The notes under the pieces are model-generated. The model was not told the DNA's origin, did not search any database, and saw nothing but the letters and a program-made list of their open reading frames with translations. Both the position numbers and the translations under genes were made by a program. Below, piece by piece: positions 32,940-42,021 of a DNA stretch of 58,917 nt (its first letter is position 1; each line of letters starts with the position of its first letter). The DNA comes from Saprospiraceae bacterium (GTDB lineage Bacteria > Bacteroidota > Bacteroidia > Chitinophagales > Saprospiraceae). The stretch lies in assembly GCA_028285085.1 (NCBI GenBank), contig JANQQI010000025.1:1-58917 (forward strand). The letters are read 5' to 3'.

Positions 32940-34313
32940 ATGAGCACAAAAATGATTACGTCCGAAGACTTACTCCTCTTACAGCAACTGTTTCGCTTAC
33001 CAACTAATGCTGTGATTTACGATCCCAAGCAAGTGTTATCCCAAAATAGTTTTACAACCTTTCCGGTATTTCGGCGACGTTGTGATTTTCTGGCGACCCG
33101 AGCGCCATTAGGAATTAATTTATCGGGTGAGTTTGTTCGCAATAATCCTTTTGAATTTTTATTGGAGTTTAATAAAACGGTAAAGGGAATCGATCGTGAG
33201 CGGTTTTACTATGTTAACAATCCAGATGGAAGTATGCGTTGGATTTTTCCAGATGACGCTAGCTATCCGGGGTTTCTAAACTTATACAATAGCCAAGGTT
33301 GGAAAGCCCGCTTGTTTAAAACTGTTTTCCAGTGGTACTTCAAACTGGGGCAAGCCGCTCAAATGGCTTCTGGTTCTTTTACTTTGCGCGCCCCAAAATC
33401 CGACTATGCAAAGCAATCGTTAGGCAGTGAGCATTCAGGTTATTCCATTTTTACCGGAACGGTTGGCCCCAATCGCAAGGCTATTATCGAATTGAATGAC
33501 GGTCAGCGGAGCACACATTTTGTGAAAGTACCACTTTCTGATCGAGCGCATCAGCTGATTGACAATGAAGCCAGTATTTTAGCTCAATTATCTACCAAAA
33601 CGTGGCGTCATTTAGCCTTACCTAAGCCACAACCTGCTCCGCGAGGACTACAGTTGACCAATATTAAACCGGCTGCTAAGCTTCAAGCGAACGACCACTT
33701 TGGGCCTTTCCATCAGAAAGCTTTACAAGAAATGTACGAGCATACCCAAACGCTTTGCTCTATTCAACAGCTAGCGGGCTGGTCAGAAAGCCAGACATGC
33801 ATTGATGATTTGCGCGCCCTGACAACGACGTCGAATGATCTATCCTTGCGACAAGTCCAGCAATTGACCGCTGCGCTTGCCGAACTGAAAACCAGTATTG
33901 ATGCCGCGCAGCTCATCCCAGTCGCTTTAGGCCACGGTGATTTTACCCCATGGAATATGTACCTCACGGGCGATAACATCCATTTATACGATTGGGAATT
34001 GGCTCAAGAGCAGCTACCGACTTGGTACGATGCGTTTCACTTTATCATACAAACTCATATTCTAATCAAAAAATCCAATGCTTCGGAGATCCTCAAATCA
34101 ATTCGACAATTGGAATCTTCAATAGCTGATCCTCAACTGGATTTCCATCTTCATTTCAAACTTTATCTTCTGTTCAATTGTAGCTACTATCTGAAAATGT
34201 ACAGTCAGCAATCACCACTGCACCAACAAGCTCACTGGCTGGTAGATACTTGGCAAGCTTTAGTGGCGGCAGCTCAGCAAGCACGTGTAGCAACTTTGAC
34301 GACGACCTCTTGA
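32940..34313 (+). CDS. APH/choline-kinase-fold phosphotransferase
   Basis: A 457-aa protein whose second half has a kinase fold of the aminoglycoside-phosphotransferase type: a probable ATP-binding Lys196 (HFVKVPL), Glu210 (DNEASIL), the catalytic loop GHGDFTPWN (His332-Asn339) and the metal Asp351 in YDWE. The N-terminal 150 residues (SEDLLLLQQLFRLPTNAVIYDP; PDGSMRWIFPDD) form an extra domain. Similar proteins often occur in polysaccharide or lipid-sugar gene sets, but no such cluster is present, so the substrate is unknown. Monocistronic and divergent from the patatin gene. Confidence 0.82.
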   Translation: MSTKMITSEDLLLLQQLFRLPTNAVIYDPKQVLSQNSFTTFPVFRRRCDFLATRAPLGINLSGEFVRNNPFEFLLEFNKTVKGIDRERFYYVNNPDGSMRWIFPDDASYPGFLNLYNSQGWKARLFKTVFQWYFKLGQAAQMASGSFTLRAPKSDYAKQSLGSEHSGYSIFTGTVGPNRKAIIELNDGQRSTHFVKVPLSDRAHQLIDNEASILAQLSTKTWRHLALPKPQPAPRGLQLTNIKPAAKLQANDHFGPFHQKALQEMYEHTQTLCSIQQLAGWSESQTCIDDLRALTTTSNDLSLRQVQQLTAALAELKTSIDAAQLIPVALGHGDFTPWNMYLTGDNIHLYDWELAQEQLPTWYDAFHFIIQTHILIKKSNASEILKSIRQLESSIADPQLDFHLHFKLYLLFNCSYYLKMYSQQSPLHQQAHWLVDTWQALVAAAQQARVATLTTTS

Positions 34314-34452
34314 TTGCACTTAAAAGCCTGGCTGAGTCGCGAAAGCTAGTGTCTGGGCTGGAAAAAATGCGTTTCTTGCGTATCTTTCCGGGGAAACTCA
34401 ACCCGGAGTGGTTCTGCTAGCGTGGAATCAACTCTTAAACTTAAATTAGTGT

Positions 34453-36153
34453 ATGAACAAGACTTTACGCACCTTAGGCTTCAGCCTGGTGGGGCTGCTA
34501 CTAGCATGTAGCCCGGACTCACAAAAACCAGCTACCGCCGATCCTACGGCGGATACCAGTGAAGCAACACCCAAAAGTAATTTTACCTGGGATAATGCCA
34601 CTGTTTATTTTCTACTCACCGATCGATTTGCTAATGGCGATACGAGTAATGACGTGAATTTTGAACGCACCGGCACTCCGGCACCGTTACGTGGCTTCCA
34701 GGGAGGAGATTTCAAGGGGATTACCCAGAAAATCAAAGAAGGTTACTTCAATAAATTAGGCGTTAATGCTATTTGGATGACGCCCTTCGTTGAGCAAATC
34801 AAAGGCTCGGTCGATGAAGGAACTGGTACCTCTTTTGGATTTCATGGCTATTGGACACGTGATTGGACGGCGATTGATCCTAACTTCGGAACCGAAGAAG
34901 AACTCGCTGAACTCATTCAAGCGGCCCACGATAATGGGATTCGCATAGTAATGGATGTCGTCATCAACCATACTGGACCCGTGACGAATCGAGATAGTCA
35001 ATGGCCGGACGAATGGGTACGCACTGGGCCGCAGTGCCAATTCCGTGATCTGGAATCGACCGTCACTTGTACGTTGGTGAAAAACCTGCCGGATATTCGT
35101 ACAGAAAGTAATGAGCCTGTAGAATTACCACCCTTTTTGGTGGAAAAATGGAAAAAAGAGGGACGATATGAACAAGAAATCCAGGAATTGGATGCTTTCT
35201 TCGAACAGACTGGCTTTCCACGTTCACCGCGGCATTACATCATCAAATGGTTAGTGGATTACATCAAAAAGTACGGCATTGATGGCTTTCGTGTGGATAC
35301 CGTCAAACATACCGAAGATTATGTCTGGGGAGAGCTATGGCAGGAAGCCGTCAAGGCTTTCCAAGCTTGGAAAACGGCTAACCCAGCGGCAGTGCTTGAT
35401 GACAACGAATTTTACATGGTCGGAGAAGTATATAATTACGGCATTAGTGGTGGACTAGATTTTGACTATGGCGATCAGAAGGTTGACTTTTTTAAAGATG
35501 GGTTTAAAAGTATGATCAATTTCGAATTCAAGTATGATGCGAACAATGATTATGAAACCATTTTTACGAAGTACTCTGATTTGTTGAAAACCAAGATGTC
35601 GGGCAAGACGGTGCTGAATTATATCAGTTCACACGATGATGGTGGTCCCTTTGATTTAAAACGAGAGCGGCCTATCGAAGCGGGAACCAAGCTATTACTC
35701 TGCCCCGGTGGTGTACAGATTTATTATGGTGATGAAACCGCCCGCACGCTCACTGCGGTTGCTCAGGGGGATGCGACGCTGCGTGCCCCCATGAATTGGG
35801 ATGCCATCGCGAATAACGAAAAACATAATGATACCACTGTGCGGGATGTTCTTGCGCATTGGCAAAAGCTTGGACAATTCCGCAAGGCACATCCATCGGT
35901 TGGAGCCGGTGTGCACGAGCGCATTTCTGAAGCGCCCTATATTTTCAAGCGGACTTATCAATCCGAAAAGATGGAGGACCAAGTCGTGGTTGGACTGGAT
36001 TTACCAGCTGGTGCTAAGACCTTAACGGTCGGAGGTACTTTTGAGGATGGTGCCGCACTGATGGACTATTATTCTGGTCAAACGGTAACCGTTGAAAACG
36101 GAGAGGTTAAAATTGATAGTCCCGGCACATTGGTGCTACTAGGACAACCCTAA
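34453..36153 (+). CDS. GH13 alpha-amylase-family lipoprotein
   Basis: A 566-aa lipoprotein (lipobox LLAC, Cys19). The (beta/alpha)8 barrel (about 45-470) shows VYFLLTDRFANGD, MDVVINHT, GFRVDTVKH with nucleophile Asp282, MVGEVYNYG with acid/base Glu325, and ISSHDDGG with Asp395. A C-terminal beta domain follows (about 475-566). It should hydrolyse alpha-1,4 or related glucans at the cell surface or in the periplasm and supply maltodextrins. No SusC/SusD or other starch genes are near, so it is not part of a visible utilisation locus. A strong hairpin follows at 36179. Confidence 0.93.
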   Translation: MNKTLRTLGFSLVGLLLACSPDSQKPATADPTADTSEATPKSNFTWDNATVYFLLTDRFANGDTSNDVNFERTGTPAPLRGFQGGDFKGITQKIKEGYFNKLGVNAIWMTPFVEQIKGSVDEGTGTSFGFHGYWTRDWTAIDPNFGTEEELAELIQAAHDNGIRIVMDVVINHTGPVTNRDSQWPDEWVRTGPQCQFRDLESTVTCTLVKNLPDIRTESNEPVELPPFLVEKWKKEGRYEQEIQELDAFFEQTGFPRSPRHYIIKWLVDYIKKYGIDGFRVDTVKHTEDYVWGELWQEAVKAFQAWKTANPAAVLDDNEFYMVGEVYNYGISGGLDFDYGDQKVDFFKDGFKSMINFEFKYDANNDYETIFTKYSDLLKTKMSGKTVLNYISSHDDGGPFDLKRERPIEAGTKLLLCPGGVQIYYGDETARTLTAVAQGDATLRAPMNWDAIANNEKHNDTTVRDVLAHWQKLGQFRKAHPSVGAGVHERISEAPYIFKRTYQSEKMEDQVVVGLDLPAGAKTLTVGGTFEDGAALMDYYSGQTVTVENGEVKIDSPGTLVLLGQP

Positions 36154-36178
36154 CAGCAAACAATAGGTCTGCATATCA

Positions 36179-36222
36179 CGCCCCGATGAGTTGAAATTAG
36201 CTAATCGGGGCGCGCTATTTTA
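36179..36222. terminator. Terminator hairpin between GH13 and the lipoprotein gene
   Basis: CGCCCCGAT (36179-36187) pairs perfectly with ATCGGGGCG (36204-36212), then CGCTATTTTAT. It lies between convergent genes and can serve the GH13 gene. Confidence 0.7.
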
Positions 36223-37173
36223 TCGAGTCAGCTGAAACTTCCAGGCCAAATCTAAACTAATACTGTGCTCATAGCGTTGGCGGGTCCCACTGTGAAATTG
36301 CCAAAACGTAGGGCGATAGACCATCCCTAGATGGAATTTGGGGCCGAGCTGTACGTAAGTGGGCACTACTGCTCCCAAGGTATTATATCGACGTTCTGCG
36401 GGGTTGTAGTCCGGTTCCGCTAACTCCTCTTCTGATAATTTACTGTAGCGTCTGGCCCAACGATTGCGACCGTAGCTCAAGCCATAGCCTATCGAAAATC
36501 GTCCAAATTGATGATGGTGTGATAAGTTCAAAAAGGAAGCACCGAAGGATTCGTACTCGCCCTCATAATTAATTGAAGCGGGGAATGGGATGAAGAGGTC
36601 TGCTATGGTAGCTACCGTCAATTGGATATAGCGATTGGGGTGATAATAATAATCTAATCCAAGCTGGAGTCCCCAAAATCCAATGCTGTTTTTAGGGCCA
36701 GATTCCCCGGGTGGATGATAGTGGTAGTGATTAAGGTGGGGTAAAGAAAAATGAAGGAAGAGGTTATTTCTCTTGTCGAAAGTATTGTATAAAGAAAAGG
36801 CAGCCTCCTCCTTTGTCACATCCACAAAAATATGTCGAGGGTAGCCAAATTGCTTGTCTGAGTGGCGATCAACGAATACACCGACGCCAGCATTCGTGAT
36901 GAAGTTGTACCAATAAGCCCAGGATTTCTTGGGCGCAAGCGTAAGTGGTCGGCTTAGGCTATCACTGAGAATAGTCAATTGTAATGGGGCAGCGGAACGC
37001 TGCACTCTGATTTTGGTTTGTCGTTTATTGCTGCATAGCGTATCGCCGGCGTGAATAATTTCGGTGGATGCATTGGTGAAAATATGTACCGTTTGGGTTG
37101 AATCATTGAGCAAGCTGGCACAAGAACTTGATAGTAGCAAAAGGCCTAAAAACAACCATGTTTTAGTCGTCAT
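36220..37173 (-). CDS. Lipoprotein of unknown function with barrel-like C-terminus
   Basis: A 317-aa lipoprotein (lipobox SSSC, Cys18). The first 110 residues form a beta-rich domain (TVHIFTNASTEIIHAGDTLCSNKRQTKIRVQ) like bacterial PEGA-type or carboxypeptidase-regulatory-like folds. The remainder is aromatic and His/Tyr-rich (LHFSLPHLNHYHYHPPG, LGLDYYYHPNRYIQLTV) with outer-membrane-barrel-like strands. Family not recognised. It overlaps nothing and ends 66 nt from the GH13 stop; the TrpF-like gene lies 48 nt upstream on the same strand and may be cotranscribed. Confidence 0.7.
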   Translation of the reverse strand: MTTKTWLFLGLLLLSSSCASLLNDSTQTVHIFTNASTEIIHAGDTLCSNKRQTKIRVQRSAAPLQLTILSDSLSRPLTLAPKKSWAYWYNFITNAGVGVFVDRHSDKQFGYPRHIFVDVTKEEAAFSLYNTFDKRNNLFLHFSLPHLNHYHYHPPGESGPKNSIGFWGLQLGLDYYYHPNRYIQLTVATIADLFIPFPASINYEGEYESFGASFLNLSHHHQFGRFSIGYGLSYGRNRWARRYSKLSEEELAEPDYNPAERRYNTLGAVVPTYVQLGPKFHLGMVYRPTFWQFHSGTRQRYEHSISLDLAWKFQLTR

Positions 37174-37221
37174 TGCTTTGGAAGATGGGATTACAAAATT
37201 TGTTTCTACCCAGGTTGATCG

Positions 37222-37848
37222 TTATTCTTCTACTTCCAGAACATCCAAGACTTCATCCAGTTCATCGAAAGATTTATAACCTACTTTTTCTTCTTCGCCA
37301 CCACTAACGCTTAAGCCATGTGGAGCAATTTGATCCAGAATTTGTTCGGCTTGCTCAGGTCTAAAATCGAGGGCTAGGAGAATACGATGCTGCTCGCACC
37401 ATTCGGCCAGACGATCTGGCGAAAAGGTTGTCGCCTTTTGGAGATCGTCCCAACTGAATCCATTTTTACTAAAATCCAAAACGACATAATCTGCATCTTC
37501 TGACCAACTGACGGGCTGTTCCAGATTTTCAACGATCATTTCCTGCATGATAGGAACGCTAATAGCGCGGCGAATGCTGCTGATATCCGCAAAAGGCCCC
37601 ACTTGCACCGCGTCCAAGTCGAGATAGCTGGCTTGAGTCGCAATCTCCTCGGCGGATTGTAGGCCAAACGATCCTACAATGGCTGGCCCCTCGACCCATT
37701 CCTTGATGGCGTGCAATTGCTGAGGAGAAACAAATTCGGGCGCACCGGGATCAAGACAGAAGTCGAGCCAGGCTACTTCGCGTGCGGCAAAATAGCGCGC
37801 ATCTGTAAGATTAGTAATGCGACTTGCTTTAATTCGTGTTTTCAACAT
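37222..37848 (-). CDS. TrpF-like (phosphoribosylanthranilate isomerase-fold) protein with changed active site
   Basis: A 208-aa protein with the TrpF layout: N-terminal RIKASRITNLTDARYFA where true TrpF reads KICGITNLEDA, then IVGSFGLQSAEEI, LDAVQVG, ADYVVLDF, and C-terminal GLSVSGGEEEKVGYKSFDELDEV for the phosphate-binding part. The catalytic Cys is Ser (Ser9) and the following Gly is Arg, so standard isomerase activity is doubtful. No other trp gene is near. It could be a moonlighting or repurposed member of the barrel family; the role is unknown. Length is typical. Confidence 0.78.
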   Translation of the reverse strand: MLKTRIKASRITNLTDARYFAAREVAWLDFCLDPGAPEFVSPQQLHAIKEWVEGPAIVGSFGLQSAEEIATQASYLDLDAVQVGPFADISSIRRAISVPIMQEMIVENLEQPVSWSEDADYVVLDFSKNGFSWDDLQKATTFSPDRLAEWCEQHRILLALDFRPEQAEQILDQIAPHGLSVSGGEEEKVGYKSFDELDEVLDVLEVEE

Positions 37849-38104
37849 AATCGTCTATTCCGTATGGCTTTTTGTGTTCAACACAAAATATTCTTTCTTA
37901 AATAAAACTATTTGAAAAATCGTGTCGTTATGTACTAGAATGACTGAAGGGCATAGTATTTGTCTTTAATTTCAAGAGTCTTCATAACCATACTCCCCCT
38001 ATCACAATAACCAACTTTAGCCATTGTTTGAAAAGTTAATTGCTCAATCAAAGGACTTGTGCAAAAGTACTTATTTTTAGGTTGAACTAACCTGAAATAT
38101 CAAG

Positions 38105-38446
38105 ATGAGTGAGCCTTCCTATGTTGAAAATGTTTATGCCGTAACCCGCTTGGTTCCTTTTGGACGAGTGACCACCTACGGTGCTATTGCGGATTTTCTG
38201 GCTCTGGGATCTGCCCGCATGGTGGGCTGGGCCCTGAACCGCGCCTTCAGCGCGGGCGATGTACCCGCCCACCGAGTCGTCAATCGCAAAGGAGAATTAT
38301 CCGGTCGCAATCATTTTCCGACCCCGGATATGATGCAGGCACTATTGGAAAACGAAGGTATCGTCATTGAAGATCATCGTGTACAAGACTTTAAGCAATT
38401 GCTTTGGATTCCGGCTAATGAACTGTCCGAAGAGGATTTTTGGTAA
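38105..38446 (+). CDS. Alkyltransferase-like protein (ATL)
   Basis: A 113-aa protein with the MGMT C-terminal fold: PFGRVTTYGAIADFL, SARMVGWALNRAF and VPAHRVVNRKGELSG. The PCHR motif of O6-alkylguanine transferases is PAHR here (Ala55), so it lacks the acceptor Cys. Such ATL proteins bind O6-alkylguanine, flip the base and hand the lesion to nucleotide excision repair. Conserved Tyr25 and Arg38-type residues for base flipping are kept. Cytoplasmic, monocistronic. Confidence 0.9.
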   Translation: MSEPSYVENVYAVTRLVPFGRVTTYGAIADFLALGSARMVGWALNRAFSAGDVPAHRVVNRKGELSGRNHFPTPDMMQALLENEGIVIEDHRVQDFKQLLWIPANELSEEDFW

Positions 38447-38490
38447 TGGGCCCGGCTAACTAACACTAGAGCACCGGGCAGCAAAACACG

Positions 38491-39042
38491 ATGCTTATGA
38501 AAAAGTTTTTGTTGTTTATGGGACTGGCGGCGATGAGTGTTTTATTTGGCTCCGGCAACGATTCAACCGATGTGATCTACTGGTCGGAGGACTATAAGTT
38601 GAGTTGGGATGATTTCAAAGGAGAACCGCGCTACGATTACGCTAATATTTCTGCAATTACCTCTTCGGGAATTATTCACTACAAAGGCTGCCGCAACGGC
38701 AAGATCATTTATAAGGTGAAAGCTTATTTCGAGAAAAATGAATCCTGGGTAAAAGAAGAAGCGCTGACCGATCACCATCTCGAACACGAGCAAATCCATT
38801 TTGATATCACCGAGCTCTATGCCCGTAAATTACGCAAGCTATTATCGGAACAAGAATTTTATTGCGGCCAGGAAGCTGAATTCGAAGCGTTTGTGGATCG
38901 CTTTCTCGACAATTGGGAGATGATGCAGCAGGCCTACGATGCCCATACCCGGCATAGCATGGATAAAGTATCGCAAAAAGATTGGCAATATAAGGTCGCT
39001 ATGGAAATGTCTTTATTGGATGATTTTCCGGTACAGGAATGA
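38491..39042 (+). CDS. Exported DUF922-type putative metalloprotease
   Basis: A 183-aa protein with a signal peptide (residues 1-20; the second Met at 38497 gives the better signal start, MKKFLLF). The mature part has WSEDYKLSWDDFKG, the DUF922 opening, and HEQIHFDITELYARKL with an HExxH zinc motif at 99-103. The family is annotated as a possible secreted zinc peptidase with unknown substrate. It lies 45 nt after the ATL gene with no terminator seen, so cotranscription is possible. Confidence 0.85.
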   Translation: MLMKKFLLFMGLAAMSVLFGSGNDSTDVIYWSEDYKLSWDDFKGEPRYDYANISAITSSGIIHYKGCRNGKIIYKVKAYFEKNESWVKEEALTDHHLEHEQIHFDITELYARKLRKLLSEQEFYCGQEAEFEAFVDRFLDNWEMMQQAYDAHTRHSMDKVSQKDWQYKVAMEMSLLDDFPVQE

Positions 39043-39307
39043 TAGAGGAAAAGGTCCTATGATGGCCATTTTAGTGAAACAGCAAAGGTGTTGACATTTA
39101 AGCCAACATTTCCTTTCCCCCTACTGTTAATATTTTATACCTAAGTAGTTTGTGATTGTGAATGGGACTCGACGATTTTTCAATTGTTGTAAAGGAATAT
39201 TTAAATAGATTTTAACCATTCTCAAATACCATATAGATAACAAGACGCCTCTCTTTTGCGTTTGAAAACAAATTTTATCAACAAAACACCTTATTAATAC
39301 TCTAAGC

Positions 39308-39742
39308 ATGATTTCTAAAGCACTTACCCTTTGCAGTTTGATACTGACATTAAGTTGTACCACCTTACTTGCACAGTCACCTATCGGCATTTGGAAAACG
39401 ATTGATGACGGAACCAGTGAAGCCAAATCGCACGTCGAAATTTATGAACAAGGGGGCAAGCTCTACGGTAAGGTAATTAAACTCTTAGCTAGTGAGCCGG
39501 ATGCTAAATGTGATAAATGCTCGGGAGACAAAAAGAATAAACCTGTTTTGGGGATGATAATCATCGAAGATTTAAAACCCAAGAAAGACTATTGGGCAAA
39601 AGGTAGTATCCTCGATCCCGAAAATGGTAAAGAATATGGCTGTAGCATTTGGCTGGAGGATGGTAAGCCGAATGAGCTAAGAGTGCGTGGCAAGCATTGG
39701 ACGGGATTGTATCGCACCCAGACTTGGTATCGGGTACGTTAA
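39308..39742 (+). CDS. DUF2147 exported protein
   Basis: A 144-aa protein with signal peptide MISKALTLCSLILTLSCTTLLAQ. The mature domain shows the DUF2147 pattern: PIGIWKTIDDGTSEAKSHVEIYEQGGKLYGKVIKLL, CDKCSGDKKNKPVLGMIIIEDL, WAKGSILDPENGKEYGCSIWL, LRVRGKHWTGLYRTQTWYRV. It is a small calycin-like beta barrel found in many Bacteroidota and Proteobacteria. The CxxC pair may bind metal or form a disulfide. Function unknown. Confidence 0.9.
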   Translation: MISKALTLCSLILTLSCTTLLAQSPIGIWKTIDDGTSEAKSHVEIYEQGGKLYGKVIKLLASEPDAKCDKCSGDKKNKPVLGMIIIEDLKPKKDYWAKGSILDPENGKEYGCSIWLEDGKPNELRVRGKHWTGLYRTQTWYRVR

Positions 39743-39853
39743 TTTGAGGAAATTCAAAAAAAAAGCCTCAAACGCAATAAATCGTGGGGCTTTATAGTTT
39801 TTATATCGAACTTTTGAAATGGAAAACGTATTCTTTAACTCAAAAAATCGCTA

Positions 39854-40090
39854 ATGGTGCATAGCTTTACTAAAAACGATTTAGTCCGGTACATTTACAA
39901 GGAAACATCGATTGCAGAGACGCTAGCTATCGATGAAGCTCTGGATCAGGACTGCGTTCTGAAAGATGCGTACCAAGAATTGTTGAGCGGATACCGCCAG
40001 TTGCCAAAAGCTGGTTTTAATGCCGCTCCAACGACCATCCAGAACATCCTGCGCTACAGCCAACGCACGGCGCTGGAAGCTCAACATTAG
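39854..40090 (+). CDS. Small conserved protein of unknown function before recA
   Basis: A 78-aa soluble, mostly helical protein (FTKNDLVRYIYKETSIAETLAIDEALDQD, then PTTIQNILRYSQRTAL). The first half looks like the cytoplasmic domain of Bacteroidota anti-sigma proteins, but there is no membrane helix. Similar short proteins are, from memory, common in Bacteroidota. It ends in a strong hairpin (40117-40151) that isolates it from recA. Confidence 0.7.
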   Translation: MVHSFTKNDLVRYIYKETSIAETLAIDEALDQDCVLKDAYQELLSGYRQLPKAGFNAAPTTIQNILRYSQRTALEAQH

Positions 40091-40116
40091 AGCACACCTG
40101 AACGTACTTGACTTTA

Positions 40117-40157
40117 AAAGCCCTTAATGGTGAAATACCATTAAGGGCTTTGTGTTT
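40117..40157 (+). terminator. Terminator upstream of recA
   Basis: AAAGCCCTTAATGGT (40117-40131) and ACCATTAAGGGCTTT (40137-40151) form a perfect 15-bp stem with a GAAAT loop, followed by GTGTTTTT. It separates the 78-aa gene from recA. Confidence 0.88.
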
Positions 40158-40225
40158 TTGGCAAAGACTGAAAGATGTACTAATTTGAACTTGAAACAAA
40201 ATTTGTAAAAAAAATGCGAACAAAT

Positions 40226-40256
40226 TTTGCTTTTATAAACAATGTGTTTATTTTTG
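40226..40256 (+). promoter_or_regulatory. recA promoter
   Basis: TTTG (40226-40229), a 19-nt spacer and TATTTTTG (40249-40256) match the Bacteroidetes -33 TTTG / -7 TAnnTTTG consensus exactly. The expected start of transcription is about 40262-40264, some 25 nt before the ATG at 40287. No LexA-type palindrome is evident beside it. Confidence 0.75.
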
Positions 40257-40286
40257 TTTTGATTTTAAAACGAAATATTTGGAATA

Positions 40287-41333
40287 ATGTCTAAAGAAAA
40301 AGATGCAAAACAAAAGGCCCTACAGCTAACCGTCGACCGCCTTGAAAAAGCCTATGGCAAAGGGATCGTGATGAAGCTAGGTGACAAGCAAGTCGTAGAG
40401 GTCGATACTATCCCCACCGGTTCGCTCAGCCTGGATCTTGCATTGGGGATCAATGGCTTGCCTAAGGGACGAGTCGTTGAAATTTATGGCCCGGAATCTT
40501 CCGGTAAAACCACTTTAGCGATTCACGCTATTGCGGAATGCCAACGTAAAGGTGGTATTGCTGCCTTCATCGACGCTGAACATGCTTTCGATCGTTTCTA
40601 CGCTGAAGCATTAGGTGTTGATACTAGTAGTCTTTTGATTTCTCAGCCCGATCACGGAGAGCAGGCATTGGAAATTGCCGAGAATCTGATTCGCTCGGGC
40701 GCTATTGATATTTTGGTTGTGGATTCCGTTGCAGCTCTCGTACCTCGCAGTGAGATCGAAGGGGAGATGGGTGAAACTAAAGTGGGTTTGCAAGCGCGTT
40801 TGATGTCTCAGGCACTGCGTAAACTGACTGCCACAATTGGTCGTACTGGTTGTTGCTGCATTTTTATCAATCAATTACGTGAAAAAATCGGTGTGATGTT
40901 CGGTAATCCCGAAACGACCACTGGTGGTAACGCTTTGAAATTCTATTCTTCCATTCGTCTGGATATTCGTAAATCAGGTTCTGCTATTAAGGACAAAGAA
41001 GGCAATGTGGTTGGTAATCACGTCAAAGTGAAAGTCGTGAAAAACAAATTAGCGCCCCCCTTCCGTATTGCTTTGTTCGATATCACCTACGGTGAAGGTA
41101 TCTCCAAAACAGGTGAGATTGTTGACCTTGGTGTAGACCATGATGTCATTAATAAAAGTGGTGCATGGTATAGCTACAATGGGGCGAAGATTGCTCAGGG
41201 ACGCGAAGCGGCCAAGCAGTTCTTTGCTGATAATCCCGAGGTAGCGCTTGAGGTCGAAAACAAGATCAAATTAGCTGTAACGGGTGGTGAACTCGAAGAA
41301 GCTCCCGAAGAGGAGCCAGCTACAGCGAAGTAA
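40287..41333 (+). CDS. recA: Recombinase RecA
   Basis: A 348-aa protein with the Walker A motif GPESSGKTT (68-76), Walker B region [15 protein letters not shown], loop L1 [44 protein letters not shown], and the C-terminal domain ending in an acidic tail ([12 protein letters not shown]). It polymerises on single-stranded DNA to promote homologous pairing and SOS induction. Its own promoter (40226-40256) and a strong terminator (41360-41393) make it monocistronic. Confidence 0.99.
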   Translation: MSKEKDAKQKALQLTVDRLEKAYGKGIVMKLGDKQVVEVDTIPTGSLSLDLALGINGLPKGRVVEIYGPESSGKTTLAIHAIAECQRKGGIAAFIDAEHAFDRFYAEALGVDTSSLLISQPDHGEQALEIAENLIRSGAIDILVVDSVAALVPRSEIEGEMGETKVGLQARLMSQALRKLTATIGRTGCCCIFINQLREKIGVMFGNPETTTGGNALKFYSSIRLDIRKSGSAIKDKEGNVVGNHVKVKVVKNKLAPPFRIALFDITYGEGISKTGEIVDLGVDHDVINKSGAWYSYNGAKIAQGREAAKQFFADNPEVALEVENKIKLAVTGGELEEAPEEEPATAK

Positions 41334-41359
41334 TATTATTATTTGGTTAGTTATAATAA

Positions 41360-41400
41360 ACAAAGCCTTTCTGTGTGAGCAGAAAGGCTTTGTCATTTTA
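41360..41400. terminator. recA terminator
   Basis: ACAAAGCCTTTCTG (41360-41373) pairs perfectly with CAGAAAGGCTTTGT (41380-41393) with a 6-nt loop, followed by CATTTT. It lies between convergent recA and gldD and may work both ways. Confidence 0.85.
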
Positions 41401-41420
41401 AGCTAGTAAAGTATTTGGAA

Positions 41421-42017
41421 TTACTCCTCCCAAGCGAAAGAATCGATGAGATGCAAGATATCTTCTTTAACAAATTCGGCAATAGGGGCTAGTGAATCGG
41501 GTCTCGCCTGAGTATTAAAATACAAAGCACCGCGTAAAAAGTGCTTGGTACTATCCGTGAGATAAAATTGGAAGGGCGAAGCTGCCGGGCCTTTAATATC
41601 AAAAACAATTCCGCCTACCTCATCATTATTTTGGATGACCAATTCGTCTATATAATTAGCTTTGATATTGTGCTTATTCACCATCTCGAAAGCATCCGAA
41701 CGTAACTGATCAAAGCTGGCGCTAGTTGAAATGGGAAAATAACTGCAATGGATGCGGGCGGCAAACTCAGGGATTACAATATCAAACCAACAGGGGTCAA
41801 TGGGCTTCTCATCAAAGAAAAGGGTATCCTGTTGAATATCTGCGTAAGTGGGGTATTCGAAAGAGAAATGGCAGTACTCTGTATCAAAGGCCTGGTACGC
41901 TCGCTCGGGATAAATAACCTTTGGGAAGCCGCGAGGCTTAGGGCTAAATATCGGCTCATCACAAGCTGTAAAACACCACGCACAACAATAGAAAAATACA
42001 ACAGCAAATAATCTCAT
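41421..42017 (-). CDS. gldD: Gliding motility lipoprotein GldD
   Basis: A 198-aa lipoprotein (lipobox FTAC, Cys19) with the GldD opening SPKPRGFPKVIYPERAYQAF and FEYPTYADI, DIVIPEFAARIHCSYFPI, and a C-terminal FQFYLTDSTKHFLRGALYFNT. It is needed with GldE for gliding and type IX secretion in Bacteroidota. It follows gldE by 4 nt and is the last gene of the mutY-ssb-gldE-gldD order. The ATG at 42017 is used. Confidence 0.93.
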   Translation of the reverse strand: MRLFAVVFFYCCAWCFTACDEPIFSPKPRGFPKVIYPERAYQAFDTEYCHFSFEYPTYADIQQDTLFFDEKPIDPCWFDIVIPEFAARIHCSYFPISTSASFDQLRSDAFEMVNKHNIKANYIDELVIQNNDEVGGIVFDIKGPAASPFQFYLTDSTKHFLRGALYFNTQARPDSLAPIAEFVKEDILHLIDSFAWEE

Positions 42018-42021
42018 CAAT

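Noticed and set aside
40200-40290. LexA (SOS) box at recA
   Set aside because: No convincing palindrome of a LexA type was seen next to the promoter.
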